From Massilia sp. Root351 (GTDB lineage Bacteria; Pseudomonadota; Gammaproteobacteria; Burkholderiales; Burkholderiaceae_D), in NCBI RefSeq assembly GCF_001425045.1, contig NZ_LMDJ01000023.1, positions 261,420-325,419 of the forward strand: DNA of 64,000 nucleotides, read 5' to 3'. The notes beneath the pieces are model-generated. The model did not search any database. It saw only the letters and a list, made by a program, of their open reading frames with translations, and had not been told where the DNA came from. Both the position numbers and the translations under genes were made by a program. Below are positions 54,533-62,598 of the stretch, piece after piece. Position 1 is the first letter of the stretch. Each line of letters begins with the position of its first letter.

Positions 54533-55875
54533 CCGGGCGGGGCGGCAGCTACGCCTCCGTGCTGCGCGCCTACCGGCTGCGCTTCAGCCGGGGCGGCGCC
54601 TTCACCGCGATTGCGCTCATCCTGCTGGGTACAGGCCTCGACTACAGCCTCTACCCCGCCCATCAGCTGGAATTCGCGCTGGCGCGCGTGGCCACCGCGG
54701 CGGTGCTGTTTGGCGTGGTGCTGGCCATGCGCAACCCGTGGGGCGAGCGCAATGTGCAGTCCCTCACGTTTTGCTGGCTGCTGGCGCCGCAGTTGATGAT
54801 AGCGTGGATGATCCAGCAGACCGAGGGCGCCAATTCCATCTATTACGCGGGCCTGAACCTGGCCGTGTTCGCGTCCGGCATCGCGCTGCCGTTCAGCCTG
54901 TGGCAAAACCTGTCGCTGGGCGGCCTGACCTATTTGAGCTACTTCGTCGCGTGCTATCTGCATCCGGCCGGGGTGCAGTGGGCTGGCGCCTTCGCCGTCA
55001 ACTCCATGTTCCTGGTATTCACCGCGATTGCCAGCGCGGTGTGCACTTTCTACAACGAGCAGGCGCGCTTCATGCTCTACCGCCTGAAAGCCGAACTGGC
55101 GGACAACAACGCCCAGCTTGAAGCCACCAACCGCGACCTGGCCGAGATCAAGGGCCAGATGCTGCAGCAGGAGAAGATGGCGGCCCTCGGCACGCTGGCG
55201 GCAGGCCTGCTGCACGAAGTAAACAACCCGGTCAACTACTGCATGATGGCAATCGACGTGGCCATCGAAGACCCGGCCGCGCGGGCCAGTGAGCTGGTGA
55301 GCGAATGCCTGGCCGACGCCAAGCAGGGCATGCAGCGCGTGCAGCACATCGTGTCCGACCTGAAGACCTTCGCCTACCGCAAGCAGGACGCCGACCACTA
55401 CAGTGCGCGCTTCATGTTCGAGCGCGCGCTCGATTCGGCGGTGCGGCTGGTGAGCCACGAAACCAAGGGCGTGCGCATCCGCCGCGAGCTGCGCGGCGAC
55501 ACCATGGTGCGCGGCGACGAAGCGGCCATCATCGGCGTGCTGATCAACCTCATCAGCAACGCCGCGCTGGCCATGCGCAAGCACGGCACCGCCGATCCGG
55601 CCATCGACATCGTGGCCGAAGCGGGCAGCGGCGCGGCCGCCGAGCGCCTGCGGGTCAGCGTGCGCGACAACGGCCCCGGCATCCTGCCCGAGCACCTCGG
55701 CCGCGTCTTCGAACCTTTTTTCACCACGCGCGAAGTGGGCCAGGGCCTCGGCCTGGGCCTGAGCATCAGCTACAGCGTGGTGCAGCGCCATGGCGGCACG
55801 CTGGTGGCAGACAGCGCCGTCGGGTTCTGGACCCAGTTTACATTCGACCTGCCATGTGCAGCCCATCCATCGTGA
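54529..55875 (+). CDS. PhcS-like six-helix membrane histidine kinase
   Basis: A 448-residue kinase. About six closely packed helices occupy residues 25-180 (AIALILLGTGLDYSLYP to FLVFTAIASAVCTFY) with no large periplasmic domain, a design suited to hydrophobic ligands. A coiled coil (LKAELADNNAQLEATNRDL) leads to HisKA with AAGLLHEVNNPVNY (NtrB-type HExNNP box) and HATPase with LINLISNAALAM, VRDNGPGIL and GLGLGLSISYSVV. Translationally coupled to the methyltransferase. By analogy it would sense the methyl-ester signal. Confidence 0.88.
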   Translation: MTGRGGSYASVLRAYRLRFSRGGAFTAIALILLGTGLDYSLYPAHQLEFALARVATAAVLFGVVLAMRNPWGERNVQSLTFCWLLAPQLMIAWMIQQTEGANSIYYAGLNLAVFASGIALPFSLWQNLSLGGLTYLSYFVACYLHPAGVQWAGAFAVNSMFLVFTAIASAVCTFYNEQARFMLYRLKAELADNNAQLEATNRDLAEIKGQMLQQEKMAALGTLAAGLLHEVNNPVNYCMMAIDVAIEDPAARASELVSECLADAKQGMQRVQHIVSDLKTFAYRKQDADHYSARFMFERALDSAVRLVSHETKGVRIRRELRGDTMVRGDEAAIIGVLINLISNAALAMRKHGTADPAIDIVAEAGSGAAAERLRVSVRDNGPGILPEHLGRVFEPFFTTREVGQGLGLGLSISYSVVQRHGGTLVADSAVGFWTQFTFDLPCAAHPS

Positions 55876-55908
55876 CATGAAATTCCCGCGTTCAGAGAAG
55901 GAAAAAGC

Positions 55909-56916
55909 ATGAGCGACACCAGCAATCACAGCAAGCCAGGCACACCGCCGCCGGCCATACTTTACGTGGACGACGAGGTCACCGCCCTCAAATACTTCCA
56001 GCGCGCGCTCGGCACGCTGGCCCCCATCCTCACCGCCGCCTCGGTGGAGGAGGGCAAGCGGCTGCTGGACCAGCACGCCGACAGCATCGCCGTGCTGGTG
56101 TCCGACCAGCGCATGCCCGGGGCCTATGGCAACGAGCTGCTGGTCTACGCCTGGGACAAATACCCGCACATCATCCGCATCCTGACGACCGCCTACGCGG
56201 AACTGGAGCACACGGTGGAAGCGGTGAACCAGGGGCAGATCCACCGCTACATGCAAAAGCCGTGGGACATCGCCGCGCTGCGCATGGAGATGAAACAGGC
56301 GCTGGACCTGGCCCGGCTGCGCAAGGAACACGCCCAGCTGCTGCGGGAAAAGCTGCTGGTGCGCCAGCAGCAGACAGTGGCCGCCCGCATCGGCACCATC
56401 TACACGCTCAGCGCCAGCATCGCCGGCCAGGTGTCCTACCTGCCGGTGGATGCCTATCTGTCGGCCGCGCTGCTGGCCGGCATGACGCCGCCGGAGCCGG
56501 ACTGGCTGCTGATGGACTACGCCGACCTGACCGCGTCCGAAGCCTTCCGCAGCGCCGCCTTCGGCCTGGCCGTGCGGGAGCAGCTGGCAGGCATCGAGCA
56601 GCGCTATCCGCAGGCCGAACCGGCGCGGGCGCTGGAAATGCTGGCAGAAGTATTCGGCGACAGCTGCGCCGCGCTGGGCGGCACCGGCGTGCAGTTCCAG
56701 CGCGGCGCCGGCCTGGCCGAATTTCTTGAGACGGCGACCGGCGATGCACTGTCGGCGCAGCACGCGTTCTGGCTGGCGGCGCTGCTGTGGCTCGGCAGGC
56801 ACGGCTGGTCGCTGCAGGTCTGCCATGGCGAAGGGGGCACGGTGCAAGGCAAGCTGGCGCAAGCCGACAGCATGCTGACGCCGGCGCAGCTTGCGGCTTG
56901 GGTGGAACAGTTCTAG
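55909..56916 (+). CDS. Response regulator (PhcQ-like) with uncharacterised output region
   Basis: A 335-residue cytoplasmic regulator. The receiver domain shows ILYVDDEVTALKYF, the phosphoacceptor Asp in VLVSDQRMPG, Thr in ILTTAY and Lys in YMQKPWD. The C-terminal ~200 residues have no DNA-binding motif I can recognise; they are helical and contain LARLRKEHAQLLREKLLVRQ. Start ATG has AGAAGGA upstream. Position after the kinase matches the phc order, and the shape (receiver plus non-DNA-binding tail) resembles PhcQ rather than PhcR. Confidence 0.85.
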   Translation: MSDTSNHSKPGTPPPAILYVDDEVTALKYFQRALGTLAPILTAASVEEGKRLLDQHADSIAVLVSDQRMPGAYGNELLVYAWDKYPHIIRILTTAYAELEHTVEAVNQGQIHRYMQKPWDIAALRMEMKQALDLARLRKEHAQLLREKLLVRQQQTVAARIGTIYTLSASIAGQVSYLPVDAYLSAALLAGMTPPEPDWLLMDYADLTASEAFRSAAFGLAVREQLAGIEQRYPQAEPARALEMLAEVFGDSCAALGGTGVQFQRGAGLAEFLETATGDALSAQHAFWLAALLWLGRHGWSLQVCHGEGGTVQGKLAQADSMLTPAQLAAWVEQF

Positions 56917-56935
56917 CGCGGGGCGACGACGGAGC

Positions 56936-56964
56936 TTGCTAGCGGACTGGGGCCAGAGTATATT
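56936..56964 (+). promoter_or_regulatory. Promoter candidate for the GAF kinase gene
   Basis: TTGCTA (56936-56941) and TATATT (56959-56964) with a 17-base spacer, giving a predicted start near 56971, 28 bases before the GTG. This suggests the last gene of the cluster can be transcribed separately. Confidence 0.45.
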
Positions 56965-56998
56965 GATTTGACAACATTCACTGTTGAAGGAGCGGTCT

Positions 56999-58387
56999 GT
57001 GACCCTGCACGCTAGCGCAATCCCCGAAACATTCCTCGCCAAGTGGCAAACCACCACCGACGTCATGGCCGGCATCTTCGACGTGCCGGCCGGCTTGATC
57101 ATGCGCGTGCTGCCGGAGCAGATCGAAGTGCTGGTCTCCAGCCATAGCGAAGGCAATCCCTACGAAGCCGACGAAAAGGCCAAGCTGAACACCGGCTTGT
57201 ACTGCGAGACGGTGATGGCCACGCGCGGGCTGCTGCATGTGCCGGATGCGCTGGAAGACGAGGACTGGCGCTGCAATCCGGACGTGGCGCTGAACATGAT
57301 TTCCTATCTCGGCGTACCGCTGCTGTGGCCCGATCAGCAGGTGTTCGGCACCATCTGCGTACTCGACAGCAAGAAGCGCAACTACCAGCAGAAATACGTT
57401 GAACTGCTGTGGGAGATCAAGAAGAGCATCGAGCGCGACTTCGTGGTAATCGAGCAACAGGAACAGCTGGAAGCCAGCAATGCCGAACTGCGCCTGGCCA
57501 TGCGCCAGCAGGAAGCGTTCTCGCTCAAGCTGGCGCAGTCCAACCAGGACCTGCACGCCGCGCTCATGCGGCTGACCTCGCTGCAGGACGAACTGTTGCG
57601 CTCCGAGAAAATGGCGGCGCTGGGCGCGGTGGTGGCCGGCATCTCCCACGAGCTGAACACACCGATCGGCAACAGCCTGCTGGCGGCCAGCACGCTGCAG
57701 TCGCGCACCGCCGAGTTCGCGCAGGAGATGGGGCGCGGCCTGACGCGCAGCCGCATGCAGGAATTCGTCGGCACGGTGGAGCAGGGCGCGGCCATCCTGA
57801 TGCGCAGCCTGGACCAGGCGGCCAAGCTGGTGGCCAGTTTTAAACAGGTGGCGGACGAGCAGGCGGCCGACGGCCGGCGGCGCTTCGACCTGGGCGACGC
57901 GGTGCGCAGCGCGCTGCAAGGCCTGGACCAGGCGATCACCGACAGCGGCCACCGCGTGCTGTGCAGCATAGGCCCCGGCATAGAAATGGACAGCTACCCC
58001 GACCAGCTGGGCCAGGTGGTGGCGCAACTGATCGCCAACGCGGTGCAACACGCCTTTTTGCCCGGGCTGGCCGGCACGGTCACCATTGCCGCCGAGCCGG
58101 ACGGCGCAGGCCAGGTGGCCATCACCGTGACCGACGACGGCCTCGGCATTCCGCAGGACAACCTGGGGCGCGTGTTCGATCCCTTTTTCACCACCCGCAT
58201 GGGCAAGGGCGGCAGCGGACTCGGGCTGCACATCGTCTACAAGCTGGTGACCACGACCCTGCACGGCAGCGTGGAAGCCAGCAGCAGCGACGGCGCGGGC
58301 GCGTGCTTCACGGTGACGCTGCCGTTGCTGGCGCCGGCGCCGATGCGCAAGCCCGATCGTGCGCCGCCGGCAGGGCCGATTTTGTAG
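56999..58387 (+). CDS. Soluble GAF-domain histidine kinase
   Basis: A 462-residue cytoplasmic kinase. An N-terminal GAF domain (about 20-150: DVPAGLIMRVLPEQIEVLVSS, ISYLGVPLLWPDQQVFGTI) is followed by a coiled coil, HisKA with VVAGISHELNTPIGN and a HATPase (QLIANAVQHAFLPGLAG, VTDDGLGIPQDN, GSGLGLHIVYKLV). GTG 56999 was chosen because AAGGAG lies 6 bases upstream; a TTG 15 bases earlier overlaps that site. It may form a second input to the response regulator before it. Confidence 0.88.
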   Translation: MTLHASAIPETFLAKWQTTTDVMAGIFDVPAGLIMRVLPEQIEVLVSSHSEGNPYEADEKAKLNTGLYCETVMATRGLLHVPDALEDEDWRCNPDVALNMISYLGVPLLWPDQQVFGTICVLDSKKRNYQQKYVELLWEIKKSIERDFVVIEQQEQLEASNAELRLAMRQQEAFSLKLAQSNQDLHAALMRLTSLQDELLRSEKMAALGAVVAGISHELNTPIGNSLLAASTLQSRTAEFAQEMGRGLTRSRMQEFVGTVEQGAAILMRSLDQAAKLVASFKQVADEQAADGRRRFDLGDAVRSALQGLDQAITDSGHRVLCSIGPGIEMDSYPDQLGQVVAQLIANAVQHAFLPGLAGTVTIAAEPDGAGQVAITVTDDGLGIPQDNLGRVFDPFFTTRMGKGGSGLGLHIVYKLVTTTLHGSVEASSSDGAGACFTVTLPLLAPAPMRKPDRAPPAGPIL

Positions 58388-58421
58388 TATCGGCGGTATC
58401 TTCACTGCCAGGAGAAGCGCC

Positions 58422-58754
58422 ATGCCACGAGGAGCCAGCCCGAAACGGGAACGCGAGTACAACGAGCTTGAAGAAAAGTTCGAAAAGGAAGGCCGCTACA
58501 AAGGACGCGAGGAAGAAGTGGCGGCGCGCATCGTCAACAAGCAGCGCAAGGAAAGCGGCGAGACCAAGGAACAGAAGGGCAAGCAGGGCGACGCCGCGCT
58601 GCCCATCAAGAACTACCAGCAGCTCACCGTGACCGAGATCCGCAGCCGGCTCGATGAGCTGACCGCCGCCCAGGTGCGCAAGATCCGCAGCTTTGAAGCG
58701 GCGCACAAGAACCGCAAAGGCGTGCTGCAAGCGCTGGAACGGCGCAGCAAATAA
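58422..58754 (+). CDS. Small basic conserved protein
   Basis: A 110-residue, highly charged protein (about half Lys, Arg and Glu). It begins MPRGASPKREREYNEL and ends in a segment (NYQQLTVTEIRSRLDEL, KIRSFEAAHKNRKGVL) that resembles Rho-N/SAP-like helical domains. Similar small proteins are often labelled plasmid-stabilisation protein without evidence; I do not assign a function. CAGGAG precedes the ATG. Confidence 0.75.
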   Translation: MPRGASPKREREYNELEEKFEKEGRYKGREEEVAARIVNKQRKESGETKEQKGKQGDAALPIKNYQQLTVTEIRSRLDELTAAQVRKIRSFEAAHKNRKGVLQALERRSK

Positions 58755-58792
58755 CGCTACACTGCCTCCATAACAATCTGATGGAGACGGCA

Positions 58793-59140
58793 ATGCGCTA
58801 TACCGGAAGCTGCCACTGCGGCAACGTGAAGTTCGAAGTCGAAGGAGAGATCACTGGAGCGATGACGTGCAACTGCTCCATTTGCCAGCGCAAGGGCGCC
58901 CGCATGGCCTTCTTCCCGCGCAGCGCCCTGACGCTGCTGACGCCGGAAGACAAGCTGGCCAGCTACACTTTCAACAAGCACGTCATCCACCACCGTTTCT
59001 GCCCCGCGTGCGGCATCCACACCTACGGCGAAGGCGTAGACCCGCAGGGCAACGCCATGGCTGCCGTCAACATCAACTGCCTGGAAGACATCGACATCTA
59101 CGCACTGCCGGTGCAGCAGTACGACGGCCGCGCGCTGTAA
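58793..59140 (+). CDS. GFA-family glutathione-dependent formaldehyde-activating-like protein
   Basis: A 115-residue zinc-binding protein of the GFA family (GFA-like fold, CENP-V/Mss4 type). Metal-ligand Cys are visible in SCHCGNV, CNCSICQRKG and CPACGIHTYG. Such proteins bind zinc and in one case react S-hydroxymethyl-glutathione; real substrates are mostly unknown. ATG 58793 has GGAG 6 bases upstream; the earlier ATG 58781 overlaps that site. It converges with the LysE-type exporter. Confidence 0.9.
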   Translation: MRYTGSCHCGNVKFEVEGEITGAMTCNCSICQRKGARMAFFPRSALTLLTPEDKLASYTFNKHVIHHRFCPACGIHTYGEGVDPQGNAMAAVNINCLEDIDIYALPVQQYDGRAL

Positions 59141-59147
59141 GCCGCCC

Positions 59148-59840
59148 TCAGCGCAGCGACCGCCCGCCCACCACCAGGGTCACGTCGTGCGGCTGCCAGC
59201 GCGGCGCCAGTTCGCGCAAGGCCTGGCTGGCGCTTAGCAGCGCGGTGAAAATCAGCAGCACGCCCATGGCGCGCGCGGTCACGACGGCGGCGCGCGGATG
59301 CGTGCTGAACCAGCCGCTGGCCTGGCTGGACGCAAACGCCAGGGCGCCATAGACGGCCACCTGCGTCACCGCCGTGATCGCGCCCAGCACGCCGGACTGC
59401 AGCCAGAGCGGGCCCTGGTCGGTCTTCAGGAATTGCGGGAAAATCGCCAGCATGAAGATGTACGACTTGGGATTGAGCAGGCTGGTCATCATCGCGCGGC
59501 GGAAGATGACGGGCGGCGCCAGCACTTCGCGGCCGGTGGCGGGCCGGAACACGCTGTCGCTGCGCAGGAAAGTCATACCCATCCACGCGATATAGGCGGC
59601 GCCCGCCAGCAAGATCACGTTGAACAGCGAGGGCCACAGCTGCAGCACGACGGCGATGCCGGCCGTGGCCATCAGCAGGTGGCAGAGCCCGCCCGCCACA
59701 ATGCCGCCCACCGCCGCCAGTCCCGCGCGGCGCCCGCCGAGGATGGAGCTGGCCATGACGTAAGCCATGTCCAGCCCCGGCAGGGCGATGATGCCGAATA
59801 CCACCACGAAGTACAGCCACAGGTTGGTGCTTTGTTCCAT
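59148..59840 (-). CDS. LysE/RhtB-family exporter
   Basis: A 230-residue inner-membrane amino acid/metabolite exporter with six helices. Family marks are IIALPGLDMAYVMASSILGGRRAG near the N-terminus and MTSLLNPKSYIFMLAIFPQF in the middle. A strong AAGGAGATT ribosome site precedes ATG 59840. It is divergent from the WYL regulator gene, which probably controls it. Confidence 0.9.
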   Translation of the reverse strand: MEQSTNLWLYFVVVFGIIALPGLDMAYVMASSILGGRRAGLAAVGGIVAGGLCHLLMATAGIAVVLQLWPSLFNVILLAGAAYIAWMGMTFLRSDSVFRPATGREVLAPPVIFRRAMMTSLLNPKSYIFMLAIFPQFLKTDQGPLWLQSGVLGAITAVTQVAVYGALAFASSQASGWFSTHPRAAVVTARAMGVLLIFTALLSASQALRELAPRWQPHDVTLVVGGRSLR

Positions 59841-59931
59841 TTGAATCTCCTTCTTGATTTCTTGTGCGAAGAAGGAGCATAAAGTTCAAATAGGACAGAT
59901 TCCGCCCTGATTTTCTGCTATCTTTGGCGGC

Positions 59932-60885
59932 ATGTACCATCCAACCACCCGAGTCCTGGCCGTGCTGGAGCTGCTGCAGACGCATGGCCGCCTGAGCGGC
60001 GCCGAGATGTCGCGCCGGCTCGAAGTCGACGGCCGCACCTTGCGGCGCTATATTGTCATGCTCGAGCAGATCGGCATCCCCATCCTGAGCGAGCGCGGGC
60101 GCCACGGCGGCTACGCGCTGATGCCCGGCTTCAAGCTGCCGCCGATGATGTTTACGGACGACGAGGCGCTGGCGCTGGCGCTTGGCTTGCTGGCCGCGCG
60201 CAGTCTGGGGCTGGCCGAAGCGGCGCCGGCGGTGGCCAGCGCGCAGGCCAAGCTGGAGCGCATCATGCCGGCCGGGCTGAAGCAGCGGGTGGGCGCCATC
60301 GACGAAACGGTGCGGCTCGACCTGGCGCGCGCCACCGCGCCGGAGGACAATGCCGCGCTGGTGACGCTCAGCTCAGCGGCGCAGGCGCGCCGCCGCGTCC
60401 AGCTGCGCTACCAGCCGCCCGGCGCGGCCGAGAGCGAGCGCGGCTTCGACCCCTACGGTCTGGCGTTCTACGACGGCTGCTGGTACGCGGTCGGCTACTG
60501 TCATCTGCGGCAGGACATGCGCACCTTCCGCCTGGACCGGATTGTCACGGCGTCGGCGCTGCCGCAGCGCTTCAAGCGCCCGGACAGTTTCGATGCGCTG
60601 GCCCACCTGCGCACGTCGCTCGCCTCCATCCCGCGCACGCACGCCACGAAGGTGTTGCTGAACACCGACCTGCGCACGGCGCAGCGCTTCCTGAAGGACG
60701 CGATCGGCCTGTTCGAGCAAACCGCCGACGGCGTACTGCTGCACAACCAGGCCGACGACCTGTCGTGGCTGGCGCGCCAGCTGGCCGGCTTGCCGTTCGG
60801 CTTCCACATCCTCACCCCCGACGCCCTGCGAGGCGAGCTCGACACGATAGCGCAGCGCCTGTCGCAAATCGCCCGCGTCCGCTAA
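59932..60885 (+). CDS. YafY-type WYL-domain transcriptional regulator
   Basis: A 317-residue regulator: N-terminal HTH_11 (TRVLAVLELLQTHGRLSGAEM, RRLEVDGRTLRRYIVMLE, RGRHGGYALMPGFKLPPMMF) and a WYL domain (VQLRYQPPG, FDPYGLAFYDGCWYAVGYC, FRLDRIV) for ligand or nucleic-acid binding, plus a C-terminal WCX region. It is divergent from the LysE-type exporter. Confidence 0.92.
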   Translation: MYHPTTRVLAVLELLQTHGRLSGAEMSRRLEVDGRTLRRYIVMLEQIGIPILSERGRHGGYALMPGFKLPPMMFTDDEALALALGLLAARSLGLAEAAPAVASAQAKLERIMPAGLKQRVGAIDETVRLDLARATAPEDNAALVTLSSAAQARRRVQLRYQPPGAAESERGFDPYGLAFYDGCWYAVGYCHLRQDMRTFRLDRIVTASALPQRFKRPDSFDALAHLRTSLASIPRTHATKVLLNTDLRTAQRFLKDAIGLFEQTADGVLLHNQADDLSWLARQLAGLPFGFHILTPDALRGELDTIAQRLSQIARVR

Positions 60886-60938
60886 AATGCGCCCGCCCCG
60901 GCGCGCCCCTGCGGCCCGCCATGGCCCTTGAGACACCC

Positions 60939-61012
60939 AAGCGAGCTGTGCCGCATTCCACCCAAACCGGGGTCAGACCCCGGTGGTGGGTGGAATGCGG
61001 CACAGCTCGCTT
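60939..61012. repeat. Long perfect inverted repeat with inner dyad (cruciform element)
   Basis: Two perfect 25-bp arms, 60939-60963 and 60988-61012 (outer ends AAGCGAGC/GCTCGCTT), surround a second dyad, ACCGGGGTC (60966-60974) and GACCCCGGT (60976-60984) with a one-base loop. The inner GGGGTCAGACCCC core is of a kind often seen in REP-like intergenic elements. It sits 54 bases after the WYL gene and 28 before the nuclease gene, and could also end transcription from either side. No transposase is nearby. Confidence 0.85.
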
Positions 61013-61040
61013 TCGCAACTGTTTGTTTATTTAGGGATTT

Positions 61041-61802
61041 ATGATTCGGAAATTGGTAATAGCCGGCGTTTTGGCGCTGGCAACGGGATGGGCGGTCGCC
61101 GGCGCTTGCCCTTCTCATTATGTCGATGGGCGTACGCCGGAGATACGCAACGGTAAGCTGGCTTCGGCGACCAGGGAATTGTGCTACGGGGTGTTCGGTG
61201 TCATGCATTCGGGGATCACGCGCACGCCGCTGTGGTCGGCCGAGCATCTGACCTCCGGCAACGTCGAGCAGGCGCGCGAGCTGGACCGGGAGAACTCTTT
61301 CCATCCCGAGCCGCGCTTGCCGCGCAGCGAGCGGGCCGAGCTGTCCGATTACGCGCGCAGCGGGTTCGACCGCGGCCACATGGCGCCCAACGGCGACATG
61401 CCTGACCGCGCCACGCAGCGCGACAGCTTCACGCTGGCCAATATGGTCCCCCAGGATGCCGACAATAACCGCCAGGTCTGGGCCGCCATCGAGCAGGCGG
61501 TGCGCAAGCTGGCCAAGAAGGAGGGCGACCTGTACGTGATCACCGGCCCGGCCTTCCTGGGCAGCGAGCTGCGCAAGGTGGGCAACGTGCTGGCGCCCAG
61601 CCATCTGTATAAGGTGGTGTACAGCCCGCGCCAGCGCGCCGGCGCAGCCTACTTTGTCGAGAACAAGGCGGACGTCAATTATGTCACCATGAGTGTGGCG
61701 CAGCTGGAAGCCAAGATCGGCATCGACCTGCTGCCTTCGCTGTCGGCGCGCCAGAAGGAAACCATGCTGCGCCTGCCGAGCCCGAAGATCCGTAAACGTT
61801 AA
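61041..61802 (+). CDS. Secreted DNA/RNA non-specific endonuclease (NUC1 family)
   Basis: A 253-residue exported nuclease. A signal peptide (LVIAGVLALATGWAVAGA) precedes a beta-beta-alpha metal nuclease with the catalytic motif FDRGHMAPNGDMP (His and Asn metal site) and FTLANMVPQDADNNRQVW. It would cut DNA and RNA outside the cytoplasm. AGGGA precedes ATG 61041. Confidence 0.92.
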   Translation: MIRKLVIAGVLALATGWAVAGACPSHYVDGRTPEIRNGKLASATRELCYGVFGVMHSGITRTPLWSAEHLTSGNVEQARELDRENSFHPEPRLPRSERAELSDYARSGFDRGHMAPNGDMPDRATQRDSFTLANMVPQDADNNRQVWAAIEQAVRKLAKKEGDLYVITGPAFLGSELRKVGNVLAPSHLYKVVYSPRQRAGAAYFVENKADVNYVTMSVAQLEAKIGIDLLPSLSARQKETMLRLPSPKIRKR

Positions 61803-61814
61803 CCAGAGTGAAGA

Positions 61815-62072
61815 ATGAACATGGCAAACAAATTCATCCCGTACGCGAACGAGGCCGACGTGCTGCACATCGGTGGCCTGATGATAGAGAACCGCCTGGA
61901 CCGCATTACCATCAGCGGCGATATCGACCTGAGCCTGGACCAGGCCGGACTGGCCGACGCGCGCGCGCTGCACGCCTTGCTGGGCGACGTGCTGGCGCAG
62001 ATGGAGGCGCAATCCCTGCCGGCAAATCTGCCGGCAGCCGACGTGAAGACCGTTAAGAATCCGTTCGAATAA
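61815..62072 (+). CDS. Small hypothetical protein
   Basis: An 85-residue protein of unknown function, 12 bases after the nuclease gene. It contains HIGGLMIENRLDRITISGDIDLS and an acidic helical tail. It has no signal peptide or membrane helix. It may be co-transcribed with the nuclease and might be an inhibitor, but there is no direct evidence. It starts at ATG 61815 with an AAGAA-type, weak site. Confidence 0.65.
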   Translation: MNMANKFIPYANEADVLHIGGLMIENRLDRITISGDIDLSLDQAGLADARALHALLGDVLAQMEAQSLPANLPAADVKTVKNPFE

Positions 62073-62082
62073 GTCAAGTTCA

Positions 62083-62124
62083 GCGATTTTGCTTGCTTCA
62101 TCATGATAATGCAGGCAAAATCGC
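62083..62124. promoter_or_regulatory. Inverted repeat around the -10 of the second Lrp/AsnC gene
   Basis: Arms GCGATTTTGCTTGC (62083-62096) and GCAGGCAAAATCGC (62111-62124) match in 13 of 14 positions and enclose GATAAT (62105-62110), a -10 candidate; the start codon is at 62128. The layout fits an autoregulatory operator; a stem ending the preceding small gene is the alternative. Confidence 0.55.
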
Positions 62125-62127
62125 CGC

Positions 62128-62598
62128 ATGGATACCCACGACCTGCAAATTCTACAGCTGATCCAGTCCGATAACCGGCGCTCCGCTGCCGAGATCGGGC
62201 AGGAAATCGGCTTGTCCGTTTCCGCCGTCAGTGACAGGCTGCGGCGCCTGAACGCGTCCGGCGCGGTGGCCGGCAACCGCGCGGTGATCGACCCGGCACG
62301 CGTCGGCATCACCGTGTGTGCTTTCGTCTTCGTGGACCTGGAGCCGCGCGCCGACGAGGCCCTGTTCGCGGCTGCCTTGCGTTCCTTCGCCGAGGTGCAG
62401 GAAGCGCACCACATCACCGGCCCGCATTCATGGCTGGTGAAAGTGCGCGTGTGCGACACCGCCGCTCTGCAGCGCTTCCTCACCACGCAGCTCAAGCCGG
62501 TGCAGGGCGTGCTGCGCACCGAGACCATCATCGCGCTGGATACGGCCAAGGAAACCTCCGAACTGTGCTTCAGCCCGGGACAGGGGGCTGCGCCATGA
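62128..62598 (+). CDS. Lrp/AsnC-family transcriptional regulator (second copy)
   Basis: A 156-residue regulator: helix-turn-helix (DLQILQLIQSDNRRSAAE, EIGLSVSAVSDRLRRLNASG) and RAM domain (VCAFVFVDLEPRADE, EVQEAHHITGPHSWLVKVRV). Its stop overlaps the LysE gene start (ATGA), the classic regulator-exporter arrangement, so it probably responds to an amino acid that the exporter removes. Confidence 0.92.
   Translation: MDTHDLQILQLIQSDNRRSAAEIGQEIGLSVSAVSDRLRRLNASGAVAGNRAVIDPARVGITVCAFVFVDLEPRADEALFAAALRSFAEVQEAHHITGPHSWLVKVRVCDTAALQRFLTTQLKPVQGVLRTETIIALDTAKETSELCFSPGQGAAP

Noticed and set aside
56968..56973. A perfect TTGACA near the GAF kinase start
   Set aside because: No -10 lies at a proper distance before the start codon; the TTGCTA/TATATT pair just upstream fits better.
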